This document shows, piece by piece, positions 26,695-34,917 of a stretch of 41,829 bases of DNA (position 1 is the first letter of the stretch; each line of letters starts with the position of its first letter). Source of the DNA: Candidatus Nanopelagicales bacterium (GTDB lineage Bacteria > Actinomycetota > Actinomycetes > S36-B12); the NCBI GenBank assembly GCA_017857705.1, contig JAFMCP010000009.1, positions 1 through 41,829 of the forward strand. Reading direction: 5' to 3'. The notes below the pieces were generated by a model. It was not told the DNA's origin. It was given only the letters and a program-made list of their open reading frames with translations, and searched no databases. Position numbers and translations under genes: made by a program.

Positions 26695-29201
26695 GCCGAG
26701 CCCGCTAATTTCTTATTGGCCCATCGAGAAATCTCTTCGCGATTGAGTTTTGCGTTATGACGGATGTCAGTGGGCAGCGACCTGACTCGGAGAATCGCCG
26801 CGATTGGAGCACCAGCGACTTCTCTCACCCGGTCCTCGCGTCGCAACTGCGAAAGCTCTCGCCCTTGATCAGATTCGATGTACACAATTACAACAGCTGA
26901 CGCTTCCTTTGGACCAACACCAACACATGCAGCTTGGCGAACAAAATCCAAAGACTCAACCCGTTGTTCGACCGGAACGGGCGTAACAACCCCCATTTGT
27001 GTGGTAATCACATGCGACTTTCGTCCTTCAATCCACAATGAACCACCAGCATCCAGATGTCCAACGTCTCCCGTGCGATGCCAACCTAAGAATTGGGAGC
27101 TGGTGCGTTCAGTAAATGCAAGGTTGTTGTAACTATTTTTCATGTGTGGAGCGCGCACGACAATTTCACCCATTACTTCAGGGTCTGTCGTCAAATGATC
27201 TGGGTCACTCCACGGAGCAATCTTGATGTCAACTCCTGGGAGTCCCCTGCCAACAAGCACCCCGTGATCCTCGTCTGAACTCAGAATCTCCGCGAGTGAA
27301 ATTTCACTCAGGGGCAACGCCTCGGTCATGCCGTAAGGAGTCCTGATCGAAGCGCTAGGGATCAACTCCGCCAAACGCTTCAGTAATGATTTAGGCACTG
27401 GCGCTCCCGCACTCAGAATTAATCGAATGCCACTCCAATCAGCATTTTCATGTTCAGGGACAGTATCTATAACGTTGGTCAAAGCTGCAGGAGAGGCCCA
27501 CAGGAGCGTGCCACCTGCACGGACCACACTTTCATTGAGCGCCCGGTAGGTCAGTGAACTAGGTTTCCCCGGGTTCATGTTTGGCAACACAGATGCGATT
27601 CCCAAGGCTGGACCAAATACGGCCCATGGCGCAAAGGCCGCGATGATCACGTCATGCGATTCAATTGAATACTGCGATTGCAGGGCAGCCACAGTCCTTG
27701 CAATATGTCCTCGCGAATACTGCACGCCTTTTGCTGGACCTGTTGATCCAGAAGTAAAGACAACTGCACCTAGATCCTTCGATGGGAACTCGTGCTTGCT
27801 AGTTCCATCAACGACGACATTAGCTTTTCCGCGTTCACCAGCCTTGCCCAACTCCTTTGTGCTGATTCGAGCTCCAGGGATTTGAAGGCTTCGCATCAGT
27901 GGCCATGCTCGCGGTACTCCCACCACGTGATCAATGTGAGCACCGCGCAAGGCACGGAACATTCCTCGCAATCCCAGCCCCGAGTCCGCGAGTACCACGG
28001 CGGCGCCAAGATTCCACGTGGCATATATCAAGGGGATGAGCAATGGACCTGGAGGGACAAGAAAGGCGACTCGATCACCAGCGGTAACGCCCTTCTCAGA
28101 CAGATATCGCATGGAAAATTCCGTTTGCGAATGAAGTTCTCTCCAAGTCACCGAGCGGTGTTCGTTCATGGCGGTTAGTCCCACCACATTTGGGCGAATG
28201 ATTGCTTGTTCCATCATCTGCGCACCGAAATCAACTAATGAGTTATCGATCTCATTTGGTGAGTCGACGTGTGGTCCCCTGGGTGACTCAATCCAACTGA
28301 ATACATCACTCACTAGTCCGGGAGCATCCTCACTCACCAGGTGAGAGGCCCCTTCATACCTATGCACTTCTGCATGCGGAATTCGTGATTTCAGATCTCG
28401 AAGGTAAATGTCAGAAAAAACGGGATCATTGGGGCCCCAGCACATAAGTACTGGCGTTTGCGAAAGCAGGTTAAGGTTCAGAGCGATCTGATCCAATGTT
28501 GCACGGCTTACATGATTCACTTCAAACGGGATGTCGGCCACGAAACCATGAATCGCTTTCCGTAATTCTCGTGTGCGATACGGTGCGCGGAACCCAGCGG
28601 CAACGTCACGTGACATTTTTGAACCACTGAGAACCCGTGTCCCAAACACAAATCCTTGGGTGTACTCGGTTATGGGTGCAAGCAAGCCCCTAGCTCGCGC
28701 AAGTCGAATGACAGCAGGATTCTTGAACTCTGTTGGCTGGTGCACAGCAGTATTGAGCAAAATCACTCCGGTGATTTTGTGGTCTGCTGAAGCAATCTCA
28801 TTCTCTACCCAACCCAATGAAATGGGGCCTCCCCAATCATGGGCCAAAGACATGATCGGTGTTGTGATTTTCAAAGCACGGATCAAACGAGTGAGGTCGT
28901 CCACCCTTTGATCCAATACCCGTTCAGAATCAAGTCTTTCTGAATAACCCATGCCTAAGTGATCAAGGGCGATCACTCGAATATTGGATGGTGCCTGCGC
29001 CAAGAAATTGCGCCAAAGGTAAGACCACGTGGGGTTTCCATGGACGCACACCAACGTCAATTCATGATTCTGGCCTGCTCCAGTGTCCAGAACATGCATG
29101 GTGCGTGGAATTCCATCGCGGTCGGTAAAGGTGACAATTCTGGACCAACTGGCATTCAGCCCGTGGACGTGCTCAGGCGGTAATTGAGCCGGTCTGCTCA
29201 C
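26691..29201 (-). CDS. oleBC: Fused OleB-OleC: beta-lactone decarboxylase and beta-lactone synthetase
   Basis: This 836-residue protein joins two Ole enzymes. The N-terminal part (about 1-325) is an alpha/beta hydrolase of the haloalkane-dehalogenase type, with the nucleophile Asp in LAHDWGGP, HGNPTWSYLWR and a His in YEGASHLVSED. This is OleB, which decarboxylates a beta-lactone to a cis-olefin. The C-terminal part (about 335-836) is an AMP-forming synthetase with FTSGSTGPAKG, PYGMTEALP and GWHRTGDVG. This is OleC, which makes the beta-lactone with ATP. Such fusions are known in Micrococcus. The GTG at 29201 is 5 bases after the oleA stop; the track's TTG at 29213 is an alternative. Confidence 0.93.
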   Translation of the reverse strand: MSRPAQLPPEHVHGLNASWSRIVTFTDRDGIPRTMHVLDTGAGQNHELTLVCVHGNPTWSYLWRNFLAQAPSNIRVIALDHLGMGYSERLDSERVLDQRVDDLTRLIRALKITTPIMSLAHDWGGPISLGWVENEIASADHKITGVILLNTAVHQPTEFKNPAVIRLARARGLLAPITEYTQGFVFGTRVLSGSKMSRDVAAGFRAPYRTRELRKAIHGFVADIPFEVNHVSRATLDQIALNLNLLSQTPVLMCWGPNDPVFSDIYLRDLKSRIPHAEVHRYEGASHLVSEDAPGLVSDVFSWIESPRGPHVDSPNEIDNSLVDFGAQMMEQAIIRPNVVGLTAMNEHRSVTWRELHSQTEFSMRYLSEKGVTAGDRVAFLVPPGPLLIPLIYATWNLGAAVVLADSGLGLRGMFRALRGAHIDHVVGVPRAWPLMRSLQIPGARISTKELGKAGERGKANVVVDGTSKHEFPSKDLGAVVFTSGSTGPAKGVQYSRGHIARTVAALQSQYSIESHDVIIAAFAPWAVFGPALGIASVLPNMNPGKPSSLTYRALNESVVRAGGTLLWASPAALTNVIDTVPEHENADWSGIRLILSAGAPVPKSLLKRLAELIPSASIRTPYGMTEALPLSEISLAEILSSDEDHGVLVGRGLPGVDIKIAPWSDPDHLTTDPEVMGEIVVRAPHMKNSYNNLAFTERTSSQFLGWHRTGDVGHLDAGGSLWIEGRKSHVITTQMGVVTPVPVEQRVESLDFVRQAACVGVGPKEASAVVIVYIESDQGRELSQLRREDRVREVAGAPIAAILRVRSLPTDIRHNAKLNREEISRWANKKLAGSA

Positions 29202-29206
29202 TGTTA

Positions 29207-30226
29207 TTACCAATCAATTTCGATAACAGCCGCGTTCAAGCCTGAACCAATTCCCATGCATGCGATTCGGTCACCGGTTTGTAAACCATCAACTGACTGG
29301 GCTAGCGTGAATGGAACCGAGGCCGGCCCGATGTTTCCCTGTAATGGGAAAGTAGTTGGAACCTTAGTGGAGTCAATTCCCAATGCCGAAATAATTGCTG
29401 CATTATGAACCTGAGAGACCTGATGCAAAATGTACATATCCAAATCAGACCAACTGAATTGGGACTGCGAGTCGTCCCATGTTGCTTTTGCCAGAGCTAC
29501 CCCAGCTTCGAGTAACCCACGGCTGTCGGTCCGCATTGAATCCAAATCACCCATACACAGTTGATTGTGTTGGGTCGCGGCGCGACTAACTCCTCCGCGG
29601 AAGCGATGACCCCCGTGAACCGAAGCCTTGCCGAGAACCATCGCTGCCCCACCGGAACCCAAAGTCATGGTTGCGAATTGATCCAGTACGTCTTGTTTGG
29701 TGGAGTCACCACGCGCCAACCTGGCAATTGTTGCCTCTTGCGGTCTGCGACTACCTTCACCGTCAACAACCAGTGCGTATTCAATTTGCCCTGAATCGAT
29801 CATCATGGAAGCGACCTGCATTCCATTGATAAAGCCCAGGCAAGCATTGCTCAGATCAAAGTTCAAGCACGACGAAGGAAGTTCAAGCTGCTGGTGAATA
29901 TCAACTGAGGCTGACGGCTCAAGTCGCTCCCTACAGACAGAAGTGTCAATGAGGAGACCGACCGACTCCGGATTGACTCCAGCCTCAGCGAGGGCCTTCG
30001 CTCCGGCCATTGAGGCTGCATCGGCAAATGTGACATCGGGTGCCCACCATCGGCGCTCTTTGATACCGGCCAGCGATTCCAGCATGCCCGGTCGTAATCC
30101 AACCCGGTCATAGGTCTGCATTAACTGCGCGTCAATTTCGTCGCTGGTCACAACAATGGGGGCAACAGCCGCCGTTACCGCAAGGATCGCGGTGTCTGAG
30201 TACGTGAAGGTGGCATTGCCACTCAT
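29207..30226 (-). CDS. oleA: Acyl-CoA condensing thiolase, olefin synthesis
   Basis: OleA joins two fatty acyl-CoAs head to head to a 2-alkyl-3-keto acid. The 339-residue thiolase-fold protein has Cys129 in LSNACLGF, His268 in ILHQVSQVH and Asn298 in LQGNIGPASVP. Glu103 lies 26 residues before the cysteine. Both the Glu-Cys (26) and His-Asn (30) spacings equal those of the characterised Xanthomonas OleA (Glu117, Cys143, His285, Asn315), which separates it from FabH. The ATG has GGAAAGG upstream. It is the first gene of the ole operon. Confidence 0.95.
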   Translation of the reverse strand: MSGNATFTYSDTAILAVTAAVAPIVVTSDEIDAQLMQTYDRVGLRPGMLESLAGIKERRWWAPDVTFADAASMAGAKALAEAGVNPESVGLLIDTSVCRERLEPSASVDIHQQLELPSSCLNFDLSNACLGFINGMQVASMMIDSGQIEYALVVDGEGSRRPQEATIARLARGDSTKQDVLDQFATMTLGSGGAAMVLGKASVHGGHRFRGGVSRAATQHNQLCMGDLDSMRTDSRGLLEAGVALAKATWDDSQSQFSWSDLDMYILHQVSQVHNAAIISALGIDSTKVPTTFPLQGNIGPASVPFTLAQSVDGLQTGDRIACMGIGSGLNAAVIEIDW

Positions 30227-30325
30227 AATGAGCCTTTCCCGGTGCGTGAGCGCCTAGCCTGCCATGTGGTGGATAATTCAGCGAGGTCAGGTAGGCCGCA
30301 GGACTTCAAATGACAAGGAGTCTCC

Positions 30326-31774
30326 ATGAGCAACTTTCAGGTGAGAGTGCGCGGTCCGTGGGCTGTGCTTCTGGGCGCTTCCCTGCTCATTTCGCTCATG
30401 ACCGCCCCTGCTACCGCGAATCAATCAGACCCCCTGGAAGTTTTTTACAACCAGTCCCTGAAGTGGACCAAATGCGGCAAAGCTTCCTGCACCTTCGTAA
30501 CCGTGCCTTTGGATTATCAGCAACCAGATGACTTCACCATAACATTGGCAATCCGTCGGATCGGGTCACCGGATTTACCCCCATTAATCATGAACCCGGG
30601 TGGTCCCGGATCAGAGGGCACCGCATTCACCCAAAGCATCGCGGCATCTCTTGATTCCTCCGTCACCGACGCTTTCACACCCGTAGGTTTCGATCCGCGG
30701 GGAACCGGAAAATCGGCTCCCGTGAAATGCTTCACCGGCCCTAGTGCCAATAAGTGGCTGAGAATTGATTCAACTCCGGATACTAAGACTGAAATAGCAA
30801 ATTACATGTCGGCGGCAGCAAAGATTTCCCCAGCTTGCCAACGGATGTCGCCTGACATCGTCGCCCACATTGGGACTGAAAACACGGTTCGAGACATGGA
30901 CATTGTTCGGGCAACGTTGGGTAGTCAAAAACTCAATTGGCTTGGATTCTCCTATGGCACATCTTTGGGAACCCGTTATGCCGAACTTTTTCCTGACAAA
31001 GTCGGACGAATGGTACTGGATGGCGCAGTTGACCCTTCCCTTAATTCAATGGAATTGTCGCGGGGACAATCGAGAGGGTTTCAAAAGGCTATCGGCCGAT
31101 TCAACGGGCAATATCCTGGCTCAATAACCATGATAAACAGACTTCTGCGTGCCCTGGACAGAACTGAAATGGATACTGAGGGATCACAAACTCTGACACA
31201 GAGTGAAGCAACTACTGCAATCTTCTTATCAATGTACAGCCCCTCGTTTTGGCCTTCATTGCATGAGGCTTTACAAGAAGCGTCACAAGGGAATGGCACA
31301 CTTCTTCAAGAGTTGTCCTACTACGCTAATGACCAAATTACACCCACTAAATTTTCGAGCAACGTCCTCTCCGCATTCATTTCAATAAATTGCTGGGACT
31401 ATCCACCGACTCCTGGAGCTACGGAACTTGCCCGAAGCGCGCGCCAATTTTCACGGAAAGCCAAAGTGCCTGAACTTGCACGTGCGATGAGCTGGGGTAA
31501 CGCACCTTGTAGCACTTGGTTTGAACACTCTTCCATTAAGCCAGCGCCAGCCGAAACGACGACGAGTGCCCCAATTTTGATTATTGGGACGACTTACGAC
31601 CCAGCCACTCCGCTAGCCTGGGCTCGCGCATTACATGAACAATTGCCCACAAGTTCGCTACTCACATTTGTCAGTGACGGACACACTGCATATTTGGGTG
31701 GCAGTACTTGTGTTGATCAGGCTGTTGACAATTATTTGCTCACCGGCGTGGCACCGAAGACTAAAACATGTTAG
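30326..31774 (+). CDS. Secreted alpha/beta hydrolase, S33/TAP-like peptidase family
   Basis: The 482-residue protein begins with a signal peptide (hydrophobic core AVLLGASLLISLMTA, probable cleavage after PATA, about residue 31), so it acts outside the membrane. It has the oxyanion motif NPGGPG (90-95), GFDPRGTGKS, the nucleophile Ser209 in GFSYGTS, an Asp in GTTYDPATP and a His in SDGHTAYLGG, with the C-terminal TAP-like lid. Tripeptidyl aminopeptidases and related esterases of Streptomyces and mycobacteria share this plan. Four well-spaced cysteines could form disulfides. AAGGAG precedes the ATG. Its stop overlaps the convergent PAC2 gene. Confidence 0.88.
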   Translation: MSNFQVRVRGPWAVLLGASLLISLMTAPATANQSDPLEVFYNQSLKWTKCGKASCTFVTVPLDYQQPDDFTITLAIRRIGSPDLPPLIMNPGGPGSEGTAFTQSIAASLDSSVTDAFTPVGFDPRGTGKSAPVKCFTGPSANKWLRIDSTPDTKTEIANYMSAAAKISPACQRMSPDIVAHIGTENTVRDMDIVRATLGSQKLNWLGFSYGTSLGTRYAELFPDKVGRMVLDGAVDPSLNSMELSRGQSRGFQKAIGRFNGQYPGSITMINRLLRALDRTEMDTEGSQTLTQSEATTAIFLSMYSPSFWPSLHEALQEASQGNGTLLQELSYYANDQITPTKFSSNVLSAFISINCWDYPPTPGATELARSARQFSRKAKVPELARAMSWGNAPCSTWFEHSSIKPAPAETTTSAPILIIGTTYDPATPLAWARALHEQLPTSSLLTFVSDGHTAYLGGSTCVDQAVDNYLLTGVAPKTKTC

Positions 31775-32697
31775 AGATCAGATTCCTTGTCAGCCTCTTT
31801 CGCTGAATCAATTTCAGCTAAAAAGGCCTCAACCTGGGCGGCTATTTGATCTGCGCTCGGGATATCAGCATCGGCGACACCACCTGCACCACTGTTTAAA
31901 GCTTCGGCGATCTGGTCGTATTGGCCTTCGAGTGCCTGAACTACCGCAGCAAATTCCTCATTGCCAGATAACTGCTCAGTGATGTTCGCGAGAGACTTTG
32001 CAGCTAACTCGGTGAGGTCCCCGCGAGGGATCGCGATATCGGGACCAGCCATCAATCCATCGAGCAGTGCCAAGGCTCCTTGGGGGTAATCAAACTGGGC
32101 TAGATAGTGAGGCACTTGTGCGGTTATCCCCATCGATTTCAATCCAGTCTCCCCCAAATGCAACTCCATCAGCGCCCCAACGTGACCAGGCACTTCAATC
32201 TCACCAATTACCGAGCCAGCGCCAAAGATGAGTTCTGGATCGTTGCTATGGACCGTGAGCCCCAATGGGCGAGTGTGCGGCATCGGCCACGGGATAGCTG
32301 AAACACCAACAGCCAACTCTACGTTGTATCTATTGACAACGACATCAATTGCGGCGAGAAATCTATTCCACTGGTAGTCAGGCTCGGGACCAGAGACAAG
32401 GAGAAAACGTTTCCCATTTGCATCGAGAACGTCATGGACTTCTATGCGGGGAAATTCAACTGACGAAAAGTGATCGACAATGAATTGCATTTTGGGGCGT
32501 CGAGCGCGGTAGTCGATCAATTCGTCGATATCAAAACTGGCAATCAGCGTGTGATCACAGTTTTCAAGAATATGCTCCGCGAGCTGTCGAACTCCACCGC
32601 CTGCATCGACGAAACCACTAAAGGCGTGGATAAGTGTTGGTGGCTCAGCAAACTGGACTGCCTCATGAAATGTAATTAGTTCCATTGGATCACGCAT
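31771..32697 (-). CDS. PAC2 family protein
   Basis: The 308-residue protein matches the actinobacterial PAC2 family (like Rv2125), named for eukaryotic proteasome assembly chaperone 2. Typical segments are LIHAFSGFVDAGGGVRQLAEHIL, the DIDELIDYRARRP motif, SGPEPDYQWNRFLAAI and the central VSAIPWPMPHTRPLG. An acidic helical C-terminus ends it. Its biochemical role in bacteria is not established. GGAGG lies 7 bases before the ATG. No proteasome genes are in the window to support a proteasome link. Confidence 0.88.
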   Translation of the reverse strand: MRDPMELITFHEAVQFAEPPTLIHAFSGFVDAGGGVRQLAEHILENCDHTLIASFDIDELIDYRARRPKMQFIVDHFSSVEFPRIEVHDVLDANGKRFLLVSGPEPDYQWNRFLAAIDVVVNRYNVELAVGVSAIPWPMPHTRPLGLTVHSNDPELIFGAGSVIGEIEVPGHVGALMELHLGETGLKSMGITAQVPHYLAQFDYPQGALALLDGLMAGPDIAIPRGDLTELAAKSLANITEQLSGNEEFAAVVQALEGQYDQIAEALNSGAGGVADADIPSADQIAAQVEAFLAEIDSAKEADKESDL

Positions 32698-32816
32698 TTA
32701 CACTCCTCCCACTCGGCTTTAAGTAAACCACGGTTCACGCCCAGAAGTTCACCGACAATCAGAACACTTCGCCACAGGCATAAAATCAAAGTGGGCCGGC
32801 ATCCTAGGTTCCATAG

Positions 32817-33080
32817 TTAGTCGAGTTCTTGGGCCGGCTTTTTCGGGGCTGTTTTCTTCGCAGTCGCTTTTTTCGGCTTTGACTTCTTTTCCGAAGGCTC
32901 CACGGTCGGTGCCACAATTTCAATCGGGGATTCCGTGATTGGTGCCTGAATTGGTGCAACTGCCGCTGGCCATGGATCGACTTCTACCTCGTTGGCCGCG
33001 ATAACTTGATTGCGTTTCCACCACACAAATCCACCAACGCCCAGCACGGTAATGACTATTAATGCCAAAATCTTTTTCAT
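32817..33080 (-). CDS. Small single-helix membrane protein with lysine-rich tail
   Basis: The 87-residue product starts with one membrane helix (ILALIVITVLGVGGFVWW). A short proline/isoleucine-rich middle and a strongly basic C-terminus (KKSKPKKATAKKTAPKKPA) resembling histone-H1-like tails follow. The MKK start, single helix and VDPWPAA segment recall the actinobacterial DLW-39 family, but the match is weak. The ATG at 33080 is preferred over the upstream GTG because a TACGGT box lies 7 bases before it and no ribosome site is visible. The tail would be cytoplasmic or external depending on orientation. Confidence 0.6.
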   Translation of the reverse strand: MKKILALIVITVLGVGGFVWWKRNQVIAANEVEVDPWPAAVAPIQAPITESPIEIVAPTVEPSEKKSKPKKATAKKTAPKKPAQELD

Positions 33081-33087
33081 GGAGTTA

Positions 33088-33093
33088 ACCGTA
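33088..33093 (-). promoter_or_regulatory. -10 box of a leaderless promoter for the lysine-tailed protein
   Basis: TACGGT followed by seven bases and ATG. No Shine-Dalgarno sequence is seen upstream of this start. Confidence 0.45.
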
Positions 33094-33131
33094 ACACCAA
33101 GTCGCGATAACCCCACAGAATTGGGGGAACG

Positions 33132-34292
33132 TTATTTTTCTGACTTCAAGTAGCCATGAAAGGCCTCCTTCGCTTGGGAACTGGAAAAAAATGATTCTTG
33201 TTCGGTATCGGGCAAGGAGATGGCGTATTCACAGACTTTCAACCACGCGAAACCGATCGCCCGGGTCAAGGTAGCGGCAACCGTGCCAGAAATAACAGAT
33301 CCAACAACGATTCCACCGGGTAAATAACGCAGCAAGTGAGTCGCGACGTATCGACCCGCGTAGGTAGCTCCACCGGTAAAAATCGCGCTTCCAGCCATGG
33401 ACAATGCGCGCGCACGCGAACTTGGGAGCCCATAAATTGCTGTGACCCTCGCGATCATCGCAATCTGATTGGGTACCAACAGGGCTGCGTCGGCGACAGG
33501 GATCGGAACGGTGCCAATCCCACTTGCCACCACGGTCGCTTGCTTAATGACCGCGGCGGCCGCGTCTTTTTTTCGCCTGGTATCAACACCTTGTGCAGCA
33601 GTCAGCGCAGTTTGAGCCGCTAGCGGAACGACGTCATATGTGGCATTCAATAATTCCTGAAGTCCATAGATAACGGTGTCGTTAAATGAATCCGGCAAGG
33701 CATTCGTCAAAAAAACTTTTCCATCGCCGAAGGTTGGTAACTTTAAGGATTCAATATATTTCGCAAAAGCAACCGCATCCGGGTGAACCTCGAGTGCGCC
33801 ATCACGTTGTTTTACCGGAACCTGCGACATGACAATGATCACGGGCAAACCCAACGCGGCAATGGCGGAAATAAAGGATTGCTGGGCAACCTCAAATCGT
33901 CGGTCAGAGCTTCGAATTAAGTACCAAACTGCATGAATTCGCTGATCCATTGGCCCACTGTTTGACTTGCTGACAATACGATCAAGACCCGTCAGAATTG
34001 CGTCCCCAGAGGTGCCCATTTCAAATCCTTCTGAGTCATATATGCCGAGATATCCGTTTGGGTGTCGGTAGTAATTCATCCCCTTAGTGACGGGCATGCC
34101 AATCCCGGTCGACGCGATCGCTTGAGCGAAAATGGCATTGAGCAAGGTGGATTTACCGCTACCGGTCTTTCCAAAAATAGCTAAGTTAAAGCTACCGAGG
34201 GACTCGAATGCTTTCTGCAACTCATCATTAAATAGACCGGCTAGCGCGGTCGCATCCAAATTTAGCGGGAGTCGCTCCTGCTCGTTGGCCAC
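33132..34292 (-). CDS. DUF697/YcjF-like GTPase
   Basis: The 386-residue protein has an N-terminal G domain with P-loop FGKTGSGKST (41-49), a threonine in MPVTKGMNY as probable switch I, and DSEG at 86-89 in the G3 position (instead of DxxG with a usual hydrophobic pair). The G4 position reads MSQVP rather than NKxD, so guanine specificity is uncertain. The C-terminal third (about 240-365) is alanine-rich and hydrophobic, like DUF697 membrane-associated regions. The GTG start follows a TAAGGT box by 6 bases. Function is unknown; related proteins are linked to membrane or envelope stress. Confidence 0.75.
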   Translation of the reverse strand: MANEQERLPLNLDATALAGLFNDELQKAFESLGSFNLAIFGKTGSGKSTLLNAIFAQAIASTGIGMPVTKGMNYYRHPNGYLGIYDSEGFEMGTSGDAILTGLDRIVSKSNSGPMDQRIHAVWYLIRSSDRRFEVAQQSFISAIAALGLPVIIVMSQVPVKQRDGALEVHPDAVAFAKYIESLKLPTFGDGKVFLTNALPDSFNDTVIYGLQELLNATYDVVPLAAQTALTAAQGVDTRRKKDAAAAVIKQATVVASGIGTVPIPVADAALLVPNQIAMIARVTAIYGLPSSRARALSMAGSAIFTGGATYAGRYVATHLLRYLPGGIVVGSVISGTVAATLTRAIGFAWLKVCEYAISLPDTEQESFFSSSQAKEAFHGYLKSEK

Positions 34293-34298
34293 CCAAAC

Positions 34299-34304
34299 AC
34301 CTTA
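34299..34304 (-). promoter_or_regulatory. -10 box of a leaderless GTPase promoter
   Basis: TAAGGT, GTTTGG, then the GTG start on the minus strand. It shares a 43-base divergent region with the transglycosylase promoter. Confidence 0.5.
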
Positions 34305-34323
34305 CCGCGTGATTGACTCGGGT

Positions 34324-34329
34324 TATGGT
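34324..34329 (+). promoter_or_regulatory. -10 box of a leaderless transglycosylase promoter
   Basis: TATGGT, six bases, then the ATG at 34336. A GGTAGG stretch lies close to the start and could alternatively serve as a ribosome site, so this case is less clear than the others. Confidence 0.45.
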
Positions 34330-34335
34330 AGGTAA

Positions 34336-34908
34336 ATGACGAGAAAAACAGCGCCCCACAGGCTGCGCTCCATTGCTGTTGTCGTCGTCATCTTTGGAAT
34401 ATTAGGTCTTGGTGTTTACTCTTTAAACAAAATAATTCCCAGTTCCATAAGAGAAGATATTTTGGGTGCACCGGTAACTATTCCGGTCGAGTATGCCGCG
34501 TTAATTCGAGATTCAGCTAAGCGATGCCCCGCAATTTCCGAAGAACTTTTGGCCGCACAAATCCACGCTGAGAGCGGTTTCGATCCAGTCGCAGAGAGCC
34601 CTGCAGGCGCTCAAGGAATCGCGCAATTCATGCCCTATACGTGGAAGCACTATGGCATAGATGGTGATGGTGACGGCGTGATCGATGTTTGGAATCCTGA
34701 AGATGCAATCCCCTCCGCAGCTCGGATGAATTGCATCAATCGAAAGGGGGTCAAAGGCCTTGATGGTCCTCGATTGAAAAACACTTTCGCCGCCTACAAC
34801 GCTGGCATTGGATCCGTCCTGAAATACGGTGGCATTCCACCATTTCCTGAGACTGAGAATTACGTTGAAAAGATTTTCACCAACAGTGAAACGATCACCT
34901 GGCCATAA
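34336..34908 (+). CDS. Membrane-anchored lytic transglycosylase (SLT family)
   Basis: The 190-residue protein has a cytoplasmic basic start, one membrane helix (about 12-30), and an extracellular SLT domain. Glu79 in AQIHAESGF is the catalytic acid; GAQGIAQFMPYTW and AAYNAGIGSV complete the fold. It cleaves the MurNAc-GlcNAc bond of peptidoglycan. The insertion DGDGDGVIDVWNPEDAI resembles an EF-hand calcium loop, as in other actinobacterial enzymes of this class. It is divergent from the GTPase and convergent with the thioesterase, with 9 bases between the stops. Confidence 0.92.
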   Translation: MTRKTAPHRLRSIAVVVVIFGILGLGVYSLNKIIPSSIREDILGAPVTIPVEYAALIRDSAKRCPAISEELLAAQIHAESGFDPVAESPAGAQGIAQFMPYTWKHYGIDGDGDGVIDVWNPEDAIPSAARMNCINRKGVKGLDGPRLKNTFAAYNAGIGSVLKYGGIPPFPETENYVEKIFTNSETITWP

Positions 34909-34917
34909 AGAATCCCT

